NCBI RefSeq assembly: GCF_029962605.1
Contig: NZ_CP124750.1
Location: 2,728,001-2,792,000 of the forward strand
DNA: 64,000 bases
From: Serratia sarumanii
GTDB taxonomy: Bacteria > Pseudomonadota > Gammaproteobacteria > Enterobacterales > Enterobacteriaceae
Reading direction: 5' to 3'
The translations under genes and the position numbers were made by a program. Shown here one piece after another: positions 27,759 to 36,334 of this stretch; the first letter of the stretch is position 1; each line of letters opens with the position of its first letter. Below the pieces are notes generated by a model. It saw nothing but the letters and a program-made list of their open reading frames with translations, ran no database searches and was not told the DNA's origin.

Positions 27759-29276
27759 ATGGCGCTCTATGCTGGCATAGACTGCGGTACGCAAGGCACG
27801 AAAGTCGTGATTGTCGACAGCACACAGGGCGTGATCCTCGGTGAGGGCAACGCCCCTCACCGTCTCATCAGCCAAGCCAATGGCCGGCGCGAACAGGAGG
27901 CCGACTGGTGGATTGAGGCGCTAGTCATCGCTTTTCGCCAAGCCGTGACTCACGCCGGCATTGATGCACGGGAGATTCACGCTCTGGGGGTCTCGGGCCA
28001 ACAACATGGGTTTGTGCCGCTGGACGCAGACGGCAACGTGCTGCACAGCGTCAAGCTGTGGTGCGATACCGAAACCGCAGAAGAAAACGAACGGCTCCTG
28101 CAACAGCTCGGCGGAGCCAACGGCTCGCTGGAAACGCTTGGCCTGCGGATCGCCACCGGCTATACCGCGTCAAAAATCCTTTGGTTCAAGGCGCACCATC
28201 CGGCGCTGTGGGCACAACTGCATACCGTGTTGTTGCCCCATGACTACTTGAACTTCTGGCTGACCGGGGAGCGCGTAGCGGAATATGGCGACGCTTCCGG
28301 CACCGGGTTGTTCGATGTGCGCACCCGTCGCTGGAGCAAAACCGCCGTCGATCTCATCGACGACAGCGGCCGCCTGTGGCAAGCCCTGCCGCCGCTCAAA
28401 AGCGCGGAGTGCTGCATCGGCACGGTGCGTCCCGCTGCCGCTGAAAAACTCGGCCTCGGCCCGGCAGTGCGGGTCTCGACCGGCGGCGGCGACAACATGA
28501 TGGCGGCCATCGGTTCCGGCAACATCGAGGCCGGCACCCTCACCCTGAGCCTGGGCACCTCCGGCACGCTGTTCGCCTGGTCCGCCGCCCCCGTCACGGC
28601 GGAATCGGACATGATTGCCGGCTTCTGCTCCAGCACCAACGGGTGGCTGCCCTTGATTTGCACCATGAACGTCACCTCGGCCACCACCGCGGTACAAACG
28701 CTGCTGGACCAAGATCTTGCCGGCTTTAACGCTTTGCTGGCGCAGGCTTCGCCCGGCGCAGGCGGTGTCGAGATGCTGCCGTTCTTCAATGGCGAACGCG
28801 TTCCGCCATTGCCCCACGCGCGCGCCAGCCTGCATAACCTCGATAGCGACAACTTTACCCGCGCCAATCTCTGCCTGGCGGTGGTCGAAAGCGCCACGTA
28901 TGGGTTGCGCTATGGCATCGAGCTATTTCGCCGTCAGGGCATCGAAGCGCGCGAAATCCGCCTCACCGGCGGCGGCGCCCGCAGCGCCGCCTGGCGACAA
29001 ATCGTCGCGGACGTAATGGGATGCCCGGTGGTCTGTCTGAAAGCCAAAGAGACCGCGGCGCTGGGCGGCGCCATTCAGGCGATGTGGGCGACGATGTTGG
29101 CCGACGATCCGCGCCGGAACGCCGCCGCATTGCTGGCCGAACTGTGCCAACGCTTCGTTGCGCTGGATGAGGCCACGCGCACGCCGCCAAACGCCGGCAG
29201 GCAGGCGCAATACGAGACGCTTTATCAACGCTACCTGCAACGCTTGCAGCAGAACTACCCGGAGGTGCAACTGTGA
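27759..29276 (+). CDS. xylB: Xylulokinase
   Basis: The FGGY-family kinase phosphorylates D-xylulose to D-xylulose 5-phosphate. The 505-residue protein has the ATP-side motif DCGTQGTK (8-15), the sugar-contact segments SGQQHGFVPLD (79-89) and LWCDTE (100-105), and the catalytic Asp245 in STGGGDNMMA. I chose the ATG at 27759, four bases after the dehydrogenase stop; the frame is open to 27717 inside that gene. Its stop overlaps the next gene by GTGA. Confidence 0.9.
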   Translation: MALYAGIDCGTQGTKVVIVDSTQGVILGEGNAPHRLISQANGRREQEADWWIEALVIAFRQAVTHAGIDAREIHALGVSGQQHGFVPLDADGNVLHSVKLWCDTETAEENERLLQQLGGANGSLETLGLRIATGYTASKILWFKAHHPALWAQLHTVLLPHDYLNFWLTGERVAEYGDASGTGLFDVRTRRWSKTAVDLIDDSGRLWQALPPLKSAECCIGTVRPAAAEKLGLGPAVRVSTGGGDNMMAAIGSGNIEAGTLTLSLGTSGTLFAWSAAPVTAESDMIAGFCSSTNGWLPLICTMNVTSATTAVQTLLDQDLAGFNALLAQASPGAGGVEMLPFFNGERVPPLPHARASLHNLDSDNFTRANLCLAVVESATYGLRYGIELFRRQGIEAREIRLTGGGARSAAWRQIVADVMGCPVVCLKAKETAALGGAIQAMWATMLADDPRRNAAALLAELCQRFVALDEATRTPPNAGRQAQYETLYQRYLQRLQQNYPEVQL

Positions 29277-30778
29277 CGCGAGATCCCCATACGCCAGCGC
29301 CCGCCTACCTGCTGGAGGTCAGCGGCGTCAGGAAAGCCTTCGGCCCGGTCGTGGCGCTCAAGAATGCGGAGTTTTGCCTGCGGCGCGGATCCATCCATGC
29401 CCTGTGCGGCGGCAACGGCGCGGGTAAATCCACCTTTCTCAGCATTCTGATGGGCTTTATTCAACCCGATGGCGGCGACATTTTTATCAATGGCCAACGC
29501 TGCGAATTTCATCATCCGCGGGAAGCCCTCAATGCCGGCATCGCCATCGTGCAGCAGGAGCTGAGCGCGATCCCGGATCTGACGGTGGCCGAAAACATTT
29601 GGCTGGGCCGCGAGCCGAGACGCCTGGGGTTCGTCGATTTCGCAACGCTCAACCAGCGCACGACCAGCCTGCTCAAAGAACTCGATTTCAAGATCGACGC
29701 CCGAGAAAAAATGCGCAACCTGAGCGTCGCCGAACAGCAGCTGGTCGAGATCGCCAAGGCGCTGTCGCATGCCAATGCCGACATCATCATCATGGATGAA
29801 CCCACCTCGGCGATTGGCGAAGAGGATGCGCAGAAAATCTTTCAGACGCTTCAGCAACTGGCGGCAAAAGGTAAAGGCATTATTTACGTCTCTCACCGTT
29901 TGTCAGAAATATTCCAAATCGCGGACAGCTACACCATTTTCCGCGACGGCGCCTATATCCATGAAGGCTATATCGCCGACATTACCCGTGAACAGCTGAT
30001 CGAACACATTATTGGCGGCGAGTACGACAGCGAGTTCGCCAAATTCAATCAGCCCGGCGAACAGGTCTTGCTGGCGGTCAATAACCTGTGTTGGCGCAGC
30101 AAGATAAAAGATATCAGCCTGCAGCTGAAGCACGGTGAGATCCTGGGCATCTATGGGCTGGTGGGATCGGGCCGCAGTGAATTTCTCGACCTTATCTTCG
30201 GCATTCAGCATGCCGACAGCGGCACGATTCGCCTGGGCGACAAGACGCTGAACCGCCACTCTCCGCGCGAGGCCATCGACAGCGGTATTGCCTACGTGAC
30301 AGAAGATCGCAAGGAAACCGGCCTGGTGCTGTGCCGTTCCGTCAGTGAAAACATCAATATCGCCTCTTTTGCCGCCATCAGCCGGATGGGGTTTGTCAGC
30401 GAGAAACGGGAGCAGGCGCGAACCCGCGACATGATCCAGCGCTTCAACGTTAAAACCCACGACGGCGAACAGCCGGTGGGCAACCTGAGCGGCGGCAACC
30501 AGCAAAAAGTGGTGCTGGGCCGTTGGGCGCTGCTGGATCCGGAGGTTTTGCTGCTCGACGAGCCGACGCGCGGTATCGACGTCGGGGCCAAGAAAGAGAT
30601 CTATCGATTTATGTCGGAGTTCGCCTTGCAAAACAAAGGAATCATTATGGTTTCCTCCGAGCTTTCGGAAATTATCGGCATGAGCGATCGCATATTGGTG
30701 TTTCGTGACGGGCAGTTGGCCGGCGAGCTTTCGGCAGCCGATGCGACCCAGGCAGCACTGATGAAACTTGCGGTTTAA
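29273..30778 (+). CDS. Ribose-type ABC importer, ATP-binding subunit
   Basis: The 501-residue protein has two fused nucleotide-binding domains, as in RbsA, XylG and AraG. Domain 1 has Walker A GGNGAGKS (46-53), signature LSVAEQQ and Walker B IIIMDEP. Domain 2 has the usual degenerate GLVGSGRSE loop and an intact LSGGNQQK signature with LLLDEPTRGID. The start is a GTG overlapping the xylulokinase stop by four bases, implying translational coupling. It energises uptake by the permease and binding protein encoded next. Confidence 0.92.
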   Translation: MTRDPHTPAPAYLLEVSGVRKAFGPVVALKNAEFCLRRGSIHALCGGNGAGKSTFLSILMGFIQPDGGDIFINGQRCEFHHPREALNAGIAIVQQELSAIPDLTVAENIWLGREPRRLGFVDFATLNQRTTSLLKELDFKIDAREKMRNLSVAEQQLVEIAKALSHANADIIIMDEPTSAIGEEDAQKIFQTLQQLAAKGKGIIYVSHRLSEIFQIADSYTIFRDGAYIHEGYIADITREQLIEHIIGGEYDSEFAKFNQPGEQVLLAVNNLCWRSKIKDISLQLKHGEILGIYGLVGSGRSEFLDLIFGIQHADSGTIRLGDKTLNRHSPREAIDSGIAYVTEDRKETGLVLCRSVSENINIASFAAISRMGFVSEKREQARTRDMIQRFNVKTHDGEQPVGNLSGGNQQKVVLGRWALLDPEVLLLDEPTRGIDVGAKKEIYRFMSEFALQNKGIIMVSSELSEIIGMSDRILVFRDGQLAGELSAADATQAALMKLAV

Positions 30779-30794
30779 CAGAGAGAGAAAAAAA

Positions 30795-31832
30795 ATGAGC
30801 AGCGCCCACTCCTTATCACCAGGAATTTCATTTTTCACCCGCAATAAGCGCCGTATGCACAAATACGGCATTATCATCGCCTTTTTCGCCCTGTGCTTGA
30901 TCGTGGCGCTGATTGGCGAATATCAGGTCGCTCAGGGGGCCTGGAGCAGCAACTATTTTCTCAGCAATGAAAACACCCTGATCGTCCTGCGCCAGGTCTC
31001 GATCAACGGCATTCTGGCGATCGGCATGACCTTCGTCATTATCACGGCAGGCGTCGATCTCTCCGTGGGCTCGGTGCTGGCGTTAAGCGGGATCGTCGCC
31101 GCTCGCTTCGCCACCAACAACAGCGGATTGGCTATCGGCGACACCGCGACCGCCGTCATGGCGCCGCTGATTGTGGCGCTGGGCATCGGCATCGTCTGCG
31201 GCCTGATGAACGGCACCGTGTTAGCCCGTTATCGGCTGCAGCCGTTTATCGTCACCATGGGCATGCTCTCCGCGGCGCGCGGTTTAACCATGCTGACCAC
31301 CAACGGCAATCCGGTATCGCAATTGAACAGCGATTTCCGCTGGTTAGGCAATGGCTATGTCGGCGGCGTTCCGGTGCCCGTCATCATCTTCATCGTGCTG
31401 TTCGCCCTCGCCTGGCTCGTGCTGAATAAAACCCTCTTCGGGCGCTACATCTACGCCGTCGGCGGCAACCCGAAGAGCGCGCGCACCTCGGGGATTAACG
31501 TGACCCGCATCAAAATACTGGTGTATACGCTGTGCGGCGCGCTGGCCGGCATCGCCGGCCTGATCCTCACGGCGCGCACCGGTTCGGCGCAGACCAATGC
31601 CGGCGCAGGGTATGAGCTGGACGCCATCGCAGCGGTGGTGATCGGCGGCACCAGCATGGCCGGCGGCGTCGGTACGCTGGTCGGCACCTTCTTCGGCGTG
31701 CTGATTATCGGGGTGATGAATAACGGCCTCGATCTGCTCGGCGTGCAGTCGTATTACCAACAAATTATCAAAGGCGCATTGATCGTCCTTGCCGTATTGC
31801 TCGACCCCTCGCGTAAGCAACAGCGCGATTAA
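30795..31832 (+). CDS. Ribose-type ABC importer, permease
   Basis: The 345-residue permease of the RbsC/XylH family has eight to ten hydrophobic segments. GVDLSVGSVLALSGI and the NPKSARTSGINVTRIK coupling region contact the ATPase. The ATG at 30795 (MSSAHSLSPG) follows AGAGAGAAAAAAA; the upstream frame overlaps the ATPase gene. Only one permease gene is present, so it likely works as a homodimer. Confidence 0.9.
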   Translation: MSSAHSLSPGISFFTRNKRRMHKYGIIIAFFALCLIVALIGEYQVAQGAWSSNYFLSNENTLIVLRQVSINGILAIGMTFVIITAGVDLSVGSVLALSGIVAARFATNNSGLAIGDTATAVMAPLIVALGIGIVCGLMNGTVLARYRLQPFIVTMGMLSAARGLTMLTTNGNPVSQLNSDFRWLGNGYVGGVPVPVIIFIVLFALAWLVLNKTLFGRYIYAVGGNPKSARTSGINVTRIKILVYTLCGALAGIAGLILTARTGSAQTNAGAGYELDAIAAVVIGGTSMAGGVGTLVGTFFGVLIIGVMNNGLDLLGVQSYYQQIIKGALIVLAVLLDPSRKQQRD

Positions 31833-31865
31833 TAACATCAGACCCAACTCTACCAGGAGAAAACC

Positions 31866-32873
31866 ATGAATAAGACCAAGATAGCGTTGTTTGCCTCTGC
31901 CCTGATGCTGGGCAGCCTGTCGGCAGCCCAGGCCGCCCCGGTTAAAATCGCGGTATTGATGTACGGCAACAAAGCCGAATTCGTGCAATTGATGGAAAGG
32001 TTCGGGAAGGAACACCCGGCGGTGAAAAGCGGCGAAGCCGTGCTGACCTTCTACGATGGGCGTTATGATGCATCGGTGCAAAACGATCAGGCCGCCACCG
32101 CTATCCAGACGCGCGCCGATGCCATTATCGTCAACCCTATGGATTTTGAGGCCAATATCGATATCGTCACCAATGCCAACGAGGCCAAAATCCCGGTGGT
32201 GGTCACCAATGCGCGCCTGAACACGGACGCGATGACGTCTGAAGTGGTGTCTAACGACGAGTTGGGGGGATATCTGGAAGCCAAAGCCGTACTGGACAAA
32301 CTCGACTGCAAGAACCATAAGGTGAACGTGGTGATTATCGAAGGCCCGAAAGGCGGCAGCGGCGAGATCCAGCGCGGCAAGGGCAATGATAAAGCGATAG
32401 CCGAGTGCGGCGCCGGCCAGGTCACCGTGCTTGAACGCAAAACGGCCAACTGGTCACGCGCGGAAGCGCAGCCGCTGATGGAAAACTGGCTGCAGAAACA
32501 TCGGGGTAAAATCAACGGCGTGATTGGCCAAAACGACGAGATGGCGCTGGGCGCTATCGAGGCGATTAAAGGCGCCGGCCTGAATGTGAAGGACTTCGCG
32601 ATTGCCGGCGTTGACGGCGTTTCCGACGCGATTCATGCGGTGCAGGCCGGTGAAATGGTCTCTATCCTGCAAGATGCCAAAGGCCAGATGCAGGGGTCCA
32701 TCGACGTCGCGCTGCGCGCCGTGAAAGGTGAAAGCTATCAGCCGCAGTCGGATATCTGGAAACAGTACGCCAAGGATCTGAAATGGGAAGGCGGCACGCA
32801 GAAGCATTACTACATTCCGTGGACCGTCGTCACCGCAGAGAACGCCCAATCGCTGTTGGACGCCCGTAAATAA
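31866..32873 (+). CDS. Periplasmic sugar-binding protein of the ABC importer
   Basis: The 335-residue precursor has a signal peptide ending in SAAQA (cleavage after about residue 23) and a RbsB-type fold (peripla_BP_4), seen in KIAVLMYG, DQAATAIQTRADAIIVNPMD, and GVIGQNDEMALGAIEA. It follows the permease by 33 bases. The ligand should be the cluster's substrate: D-lyxose, xylitol, D-arabitol or D-xylulose are the candidates by context. Confidence 0.9.
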   Translation: MNKTKIALFASALMLGSLSAAQAAPVKIAVLMYGNKAEFVQLMERFGKEHPAVKSGEAVLTFYDGRYDASVQNDQAATAIQTRADAIIVNPMDFEANIDIVTNANEAKIPVVVTNARLNTDAMTSEVVSNDELGGYLEAKAVLDKLDCKNHKVNVVIIEGPKGGSGEIQRGKGNDKAIAECGAGQVTVLERKTANWSRAEAQPLMENWLQKHRGKINGVIGQNDEMALGAIEAIKGAGLNVKDFAIAGVDGVSDAIHAVQAGEMVSILQDAKGQMQGSIDVALRAVKGESYQPQSDIWKQYAKDLKWEGGTQKHYYIPWTVVTAENAQSLLDARK

Positions 32874-32880
32874 TCCCCCC

Positions 32881-32900
32881 GCCCCCTGCCTCCAGGGGGC
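32881..32900 (+). terminator. Hairpin after the sugar ABC operon
   Basis: GCCCCCTG (32881-32888) and CAGGGGGC (32893-32900) form a perfect 8-bp stem a few bases beyond the binding-protein gene, without a T run. Confidence 0.5.
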
Positions 32901-32921
32901 ATCGCTTGGGCGCTTGCCTGC

Positions 32922-32955
32922 AAACAAAAAAAAGCCAGCACGGAGTGGCTGGCTT
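32922..32955 (-). terminator. Terminator of the TetR gene
   Basis: On the minus strand, AGCCAGC (32948-32954 region) pairs with GCTGGCT (32933-32939) over an 8-base loop, followed by nine Ts. It ends the minus-strand regulator transcript. Confidence 0.8.
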
Positions 32956-33014
32956 AAAAGTTCTTCGAGGGAATATCTTGTTCGATAACCATACGCCCTT
33001 CACTGCGGGCTTTA

Positions 33015-33578
33015 CTAGCTATCAGTGCGATAGGCATCCTCAGTTAAAATCAACGCCTGCATATCGGCGAACATCGTTTCCCATTCCGCCTGGTCGATAT
33101 CCATCAAACCAAAGTAACGCAGCATAAAGGCGCCTTCTGTGGCGAGAAACGCCAGGCGCGCGCGCTTGCCCTCTTCGGTGGTCAAATCGAGCCCGGCGAT
33201 GCGGCTGCGATACCATTCACGCGTGCTCGCCAGATGCTCCGGCGTTTGAATCAGCGTCGCCATCAGCCCGGCGGCCTTGGCGCTGGCGGTCTGATCCGAA
33301 CTGTGGGTGGCCAGCATATGCGCCCGCACAGCGGTCTGCGGTGAAGGATCGTCGCCGGCGATAGCCGTGAACAGCGTTTCATAGGCACTGCCCCAGCGAT
33401 CGAACATGGCATCAATCAGGGCGTCTTTGCTGCCAAAGCAATACTGCACCCCGCCCTTGGAGATCCCCATCGCTTTGGCGACGGCGTCGATGGTCAAGCC
33501 GGCGGCGCCCTGGGTGGCGACGATTTCTTCGGCGATGTCCAAAACCTTGTCGCGATCGATGCTGCGTTGACGTCCCAT
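33015..33578 (-). CDS. smvR: TetR-family regulator, SmvR-like
   Basis: The 187-residue protein has the TetR DNA-binding helices (about 8-55) with GLTIDAVAKAMGISKGGVQYCFGSK and a helical C-terminal ligand domain. It is divergent from a 14-helix efflux protein of the SmvA type across 127 bases, the layout of the smvR-smvA pair that controls cationic biocide efflux in Klebsiella and relatives. The symbol is by context and family, not a search. Confidence 0.75.
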   Translation of the reverse strand: MGRQRSIDRDKVLDIAEEIVATQGAAGLTIDAVAKAMGISKGGVQYCFGSKDALIDAMFDRWGSAYETLFTAIAGDDPSPQTAVRAHMLATHSSDQTASAKAAGLMATLIQTPEHLASTREWYRSRIAGLDLTTEEGKRARLAFLATEGAFMLRYFGLMDIDQAEWETMFADMQALILTEDAYRTDS

Positions 33579-33597
33579 TAAGAAACCCTTCTTTTCA

Positions 33598-33609
33598 ATA
33601 CGAACGTAT
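33598..33609. promoter_or_regulatory. Candidate TetR operator
   Basis: ATACGAACGTAT is an inverted repeat (ATACG, AA, CGTAT) 20 bases before the regulator start and about 97 bases before the pump gene. Its size and place suit a TetR dimer. Confidence 0.45.
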
Positions 33610-33705
33610 GGATATATATTATCACCAGTATACCACCCGGCATCGCCGGTGGGTTACCCGAATGGCGGCGCCTCCGCGCGGCCCACTTTAACTGGATTAT
33701 GACTT

Positions 33706-35178
33706 ATGTACGCCAAGAACCGCTGGTTGATCCTGACGATGGTCGCCAGCGCCCTGTTCCTGATCGTCATCGATATGACGGTGTTATATACCGCCCTGCC
33801 GCGCTTAACCCAGGCGCTGGACGCCAGCGCCTCGCAAAAACTCTGGATCGTCAACGCCTACCCGCTGGTGGTGGCCGGCCTGTTGCCCGGCGCCGGCATG
33901 CTGAGCGATCGCATCGGCCATAAACGGCTGTTTCTCGCCGGACTGCCGGTGTTTGCCGTCGCGTCGCTGTGCGCCGCGTTCTCGCCCACCGCCGAGTGGC
34001 TGATCGCCGCCCGGGTGTTCCTCGCCGTTGGCGCGGCGATGATGATGCCCGCCACGCTGTCCATCGTGCGCCACGTCTTTACCGACGAACGCGAACGCGC
34101 GCTGGCGATCGGCATCTGGGCCTCGGTGGCCTCCGGCGGCGCGGCCATCGGCCCGGTGGTCGGCGGCCTGCTGCTGGAGTATTTCTGGTGGGGTTCGGTG
34201 TTCCTGATCAATGTGCCGGTCGTGCTGCTGGTCTGGCCGCTGGCGTGGAAACTGATCCCGCGCTGCGGTGGCGATAACCCGCGCCCTTCGGACATCGTCG
34301 GCTCGGTGCAGATCATGATTGGCCTGGTCGGCGCTATCTATGCGCTGAAGGAGCTGAGCAAGCCGACGCCTGATGTGAGTGCCTTGCTTGTGGCAGCCCT
34401 GATCGGCGTGTTGTTCCTGGCCCTGTTCGTGCGTCGTCAGCAGCGCAGCGCCCACCCGATGATCGATTTCTCTCTGTTCCGCAACCGGCTGTTCGCCGGC
34501 GGCATCGGCGTGGCGCTGCTTTCGATGGTGGCGCTGATCGGCATCGAACTGGTGCTCAGCCAACGCCTACAGCTGGTGCTCGGCCTCAGCCCGCTGCAGG
34601 CGGCGCTGTTTATTTTGCCGATCCCGCTGGCCTCGGCGCTGGCGGGGCCCGTAGCCGGCCTACTGTTGCCGCGCTACGGCGAACGCAGCATCATCCTCGG
34701 CGGTTTTGTCCTGACCACTCTCGGCATCGCCGGTCTTGCCGCGTTATACCAGAGCGGCATGGCATTGCAATTGGTCAGCCTGGCGCTGGTGGGTTTTGGC
34801 CTCGGTGGCGTGATCACCGCCGCTTCCACCGCCATCATGCTGAACGCGCCGGAGGAAAAATCCGGCATGGCGGCGTCGATCGAGGACGTCTCCTACGAGC
34901 TGGGCGGCGTGCTGGGCGTGACGCTGCTCGGCGGGTTGATGACGGCGGTTTACAGCCATAGCCTGGCGCTGCCGGCGGAGCTGCCGGTCAACCCGCTGGC
35001 ATACGACAGCATCGACGAAGCCCTGCGCCTGGCGGCCGGGATGGCGGCCGATCGCGCGCAGCAGCTGACGCAGCTGGCGCGTCTGGCCTTTGATCGCGCG
35101 TTTATTACGGTACTGATCGCCGCCGCGCTGTTAATGGCGCTGGGCGCCGGGGCGGTAAAACTGGCGCTGCGCAAGTAA
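33706..35178 (+). CDS. smvA: MFS efflux pump, DHA2 family (SmvA-like)
   Basis: The 490-residue protein has 14 predicted helices. Helix 1 carries LIVIDMTVLYTALP, motif A reads GMLSDRIGHKR (about 64-74) and motif C lies near GGAAIGPVVGGLLL. These fit the DHA2 drug:proton antiporters and the SmvA branch, which export quaternary ammonium compounds, chlorhexidine and dyes. Substrate assignment is from family resemblance plus the divergent TetR partner. Confidence 0.8.
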   Translation: MYAKNRWLILTMVASALFLIVIDMTVLYTALPRLTQALDASASQKLWIVNAYPLVVAGLLPGAGMLSDRIGHKRLFLAGLPVFAVASLCAAFSPTAEWLIAARVFLAVGAAMMMPATLSIVRHVFTDERERALAIGIWASVASGGAAIGPVVGGLLLEYFWWGSVFLINVPVVLLVWPLAWKLIPRCGGDNPRPSDIVGSVQIMIGLVGAIYALKELSKPTPDVSALLVAALIGVLFLALFVRRQQRSAHPMIDFSLFRNRLFAGGIGVALLSMVALIGIELVLSQRLQLVLGLSPLQAALFILPIPLASALAGPVAGLLLPRYGERSIILGGFVLTTLGIAGLAALYQSGMALQLVSLALVGFGLGGVITAASTAIMLNAPEEKSGMAASIEDVSYELGGVLGVTLLGGLMTAVYSHSLALPAELPVNPLAYDSIDEALRLAAGMAADRAQQLTQLARLAFDRAFITVLIAAALLMALGAGAVKLALRK

Positions 35179-35378
35179 CCGATAAAAGCGGCTTTTTTCG
35201 CCGGCGGAACCTGCGTAAACTGATTCGGCAATTTGCTCGACGGATTTGTCGTCATCGGTTTGAACGATGGCAATAATGCCTGTTATCGTGTTTAACCCTG
35301 CGATAAATCCGGTTACTGTATCCCCTATGGAAATTGATTCTGTCTACTATCGGAACAGATAATCAGGAGAAGATTATT

Positions 35379-35870
35379 ATGGCAACGGCAAAGAAAGCAG
35401 CGAAAACCCATATCGGCCTCGACAGTAAACAATCGGCAAAACTCGCCGAAGCGCTGAACGCGCTGTTGGCGAACTATCAGGTGCTGTATATGAACGTACG
35501 CGGCTATCATTGGAACATTACCGGCCCGCAGTTCTTTGAACTGCACGCGAAGTTCGAAGAGACATATAACGATCTGCTGACCAAGGTGGACGAGCTGGCG
35601 GAACGTATTCTGACGCTGGGCTCGCAGCCGCGTCATGCTTTCAGCGACTATCTGAAAACCGCCGACATCAAGGAACACACCAACGTGACCGATGATAAGG
35701 GCACGCTGCGCGGCCTGTTGGAAGGGTATTCAATCTTGCTGCAACAGCAGCGTGAGCTGCTCGCGGTAGCGGCAGACGCCGGTGACGAAGGCACCGCGTC
35801 GCTGATGAGCGATTACATCAAAGAGCAGGAAAAACAGGTCTGGATGCTCAACGCCTATCTGGGCAAATAA
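35379..35870 (+). CDS. dps: Dps-family mini-ferritin
   Basis: Dps proteins form 12-subunit shells that oxidise iron with peroxide and protect DNA. The 163-residue protein has the inter-subunit ferroxidase pattern His44, His56, Asp71 and Glu75, with the same spacings as E. coli Dps (51, 63, 78, 82). Its N-terminus MATAKKAAKTH is lysine-rich, as in DNA-binding members. The ATG at 35379 follows AGGAGAAGATTATT. Its location next to yciY differs from the E. coli dps locus; whether a second dps exists is not visible. Confidence 0.9.
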   Translation: MATAKKAAKTHIGLDSKQSAKLAEALNALLANYQVLYMNVRGYHWNITGPQFFELHAKFEETYNDLLTKVDELAERILTLGSQPRHAFSDYLKTADIKEHTNVTDDKGTLRGLLEGYSILLQQQRELLAVAADAGDEGTASLMSDYIKEQEKQVWMLNAYLGK

Positions 35871-35885
35871 CCCTGGCGCCATAAC

Positions 35886-35917
35886 AAAACAGTCCCTTAC
35901 GGGACTGTTTTCGTTTT
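35886..35917. terminator. Terminator between dps and yciY
   Basis: AAAACAGTCCC and GGGACTGTTTT form a perfect stem with loop TTAC, followed by TCGTTTT on the plus strand. It can serve both convergent genes. Confidence 0.85.
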
Positions 35918-36092
35918 ACCACTCGCAGGATACCGCAAACAGCAGCGCGCGCCGATGCTGATCGTCCAGGCGGCGCCGCACCCGGATGATATGGCGATTG
36001 CTGCACGACTGGCGCTCCAGCCAGCGATGCCGGCGGCGTTGGCTCTGCCGCAACATGCGCCAGCGGCCCACTTCATTTCTACTGCGTCTCAT
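35916..36092 (-). CDS. yciY: YciY, small basic protein
   Basis: A 58-residue Arg-rich frame starting at 36092 matches E. coli YciY as I remember it: RSR.EVGRWRM.RQ..RR..RWLE.QS at residues 3-27, and a hydrophobic LLFAV near the C-terminus. E. coli yciY lies in the same place, just upstream of clsA on the opposite strand. Function is unknown. The frame is open to 36131, but the match begins at MRRSRNEVGRW. Confidence 0.75.
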   Translation of the reverse strand: MRRSRNEVGRWRMLRQSQRRRHRWLERQSCSNRHIIRVRRRLDDQHRRALLFAVSCEW

Positions 36093-36334
36093 AATTCCGT
36101 CACTCGTTCGTCTAATGCCAACCGCGGGCATTATAGCCCTTTCCGCCCGTGATCCAAGCCGCCGTTATCGGCGGCACAGCGGACGCCGCGCGGGCAAAAG
36201 CCGCCCTTTCATTTTCAGCAAGTGCCTTAACTTCATCATATTTATGTAACATAAGCGCCGATAAAAGGTTTCGCCTTGCCCGATCTGTGCGTACACTCAT
36301 CATTGGTGGTTTGCGAACGGGATTTTTCGCCTTT

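Noticed and set aside
35325..35350. Two CTAT tetrads 22 bases apart before dps, hinting at OxyR
   Set aside because: The intervening ATAG tetrads are absent and the sites lie only about 30-55 bases before the ATG, probably inside the transcript. Too weak to call.
21786..35885. A mobile genomic island with attachment sites
   Set aside because: I found no integrase, transposase, flanking direct repeats or tRNA at either edge; the block is accessory by synteny only.
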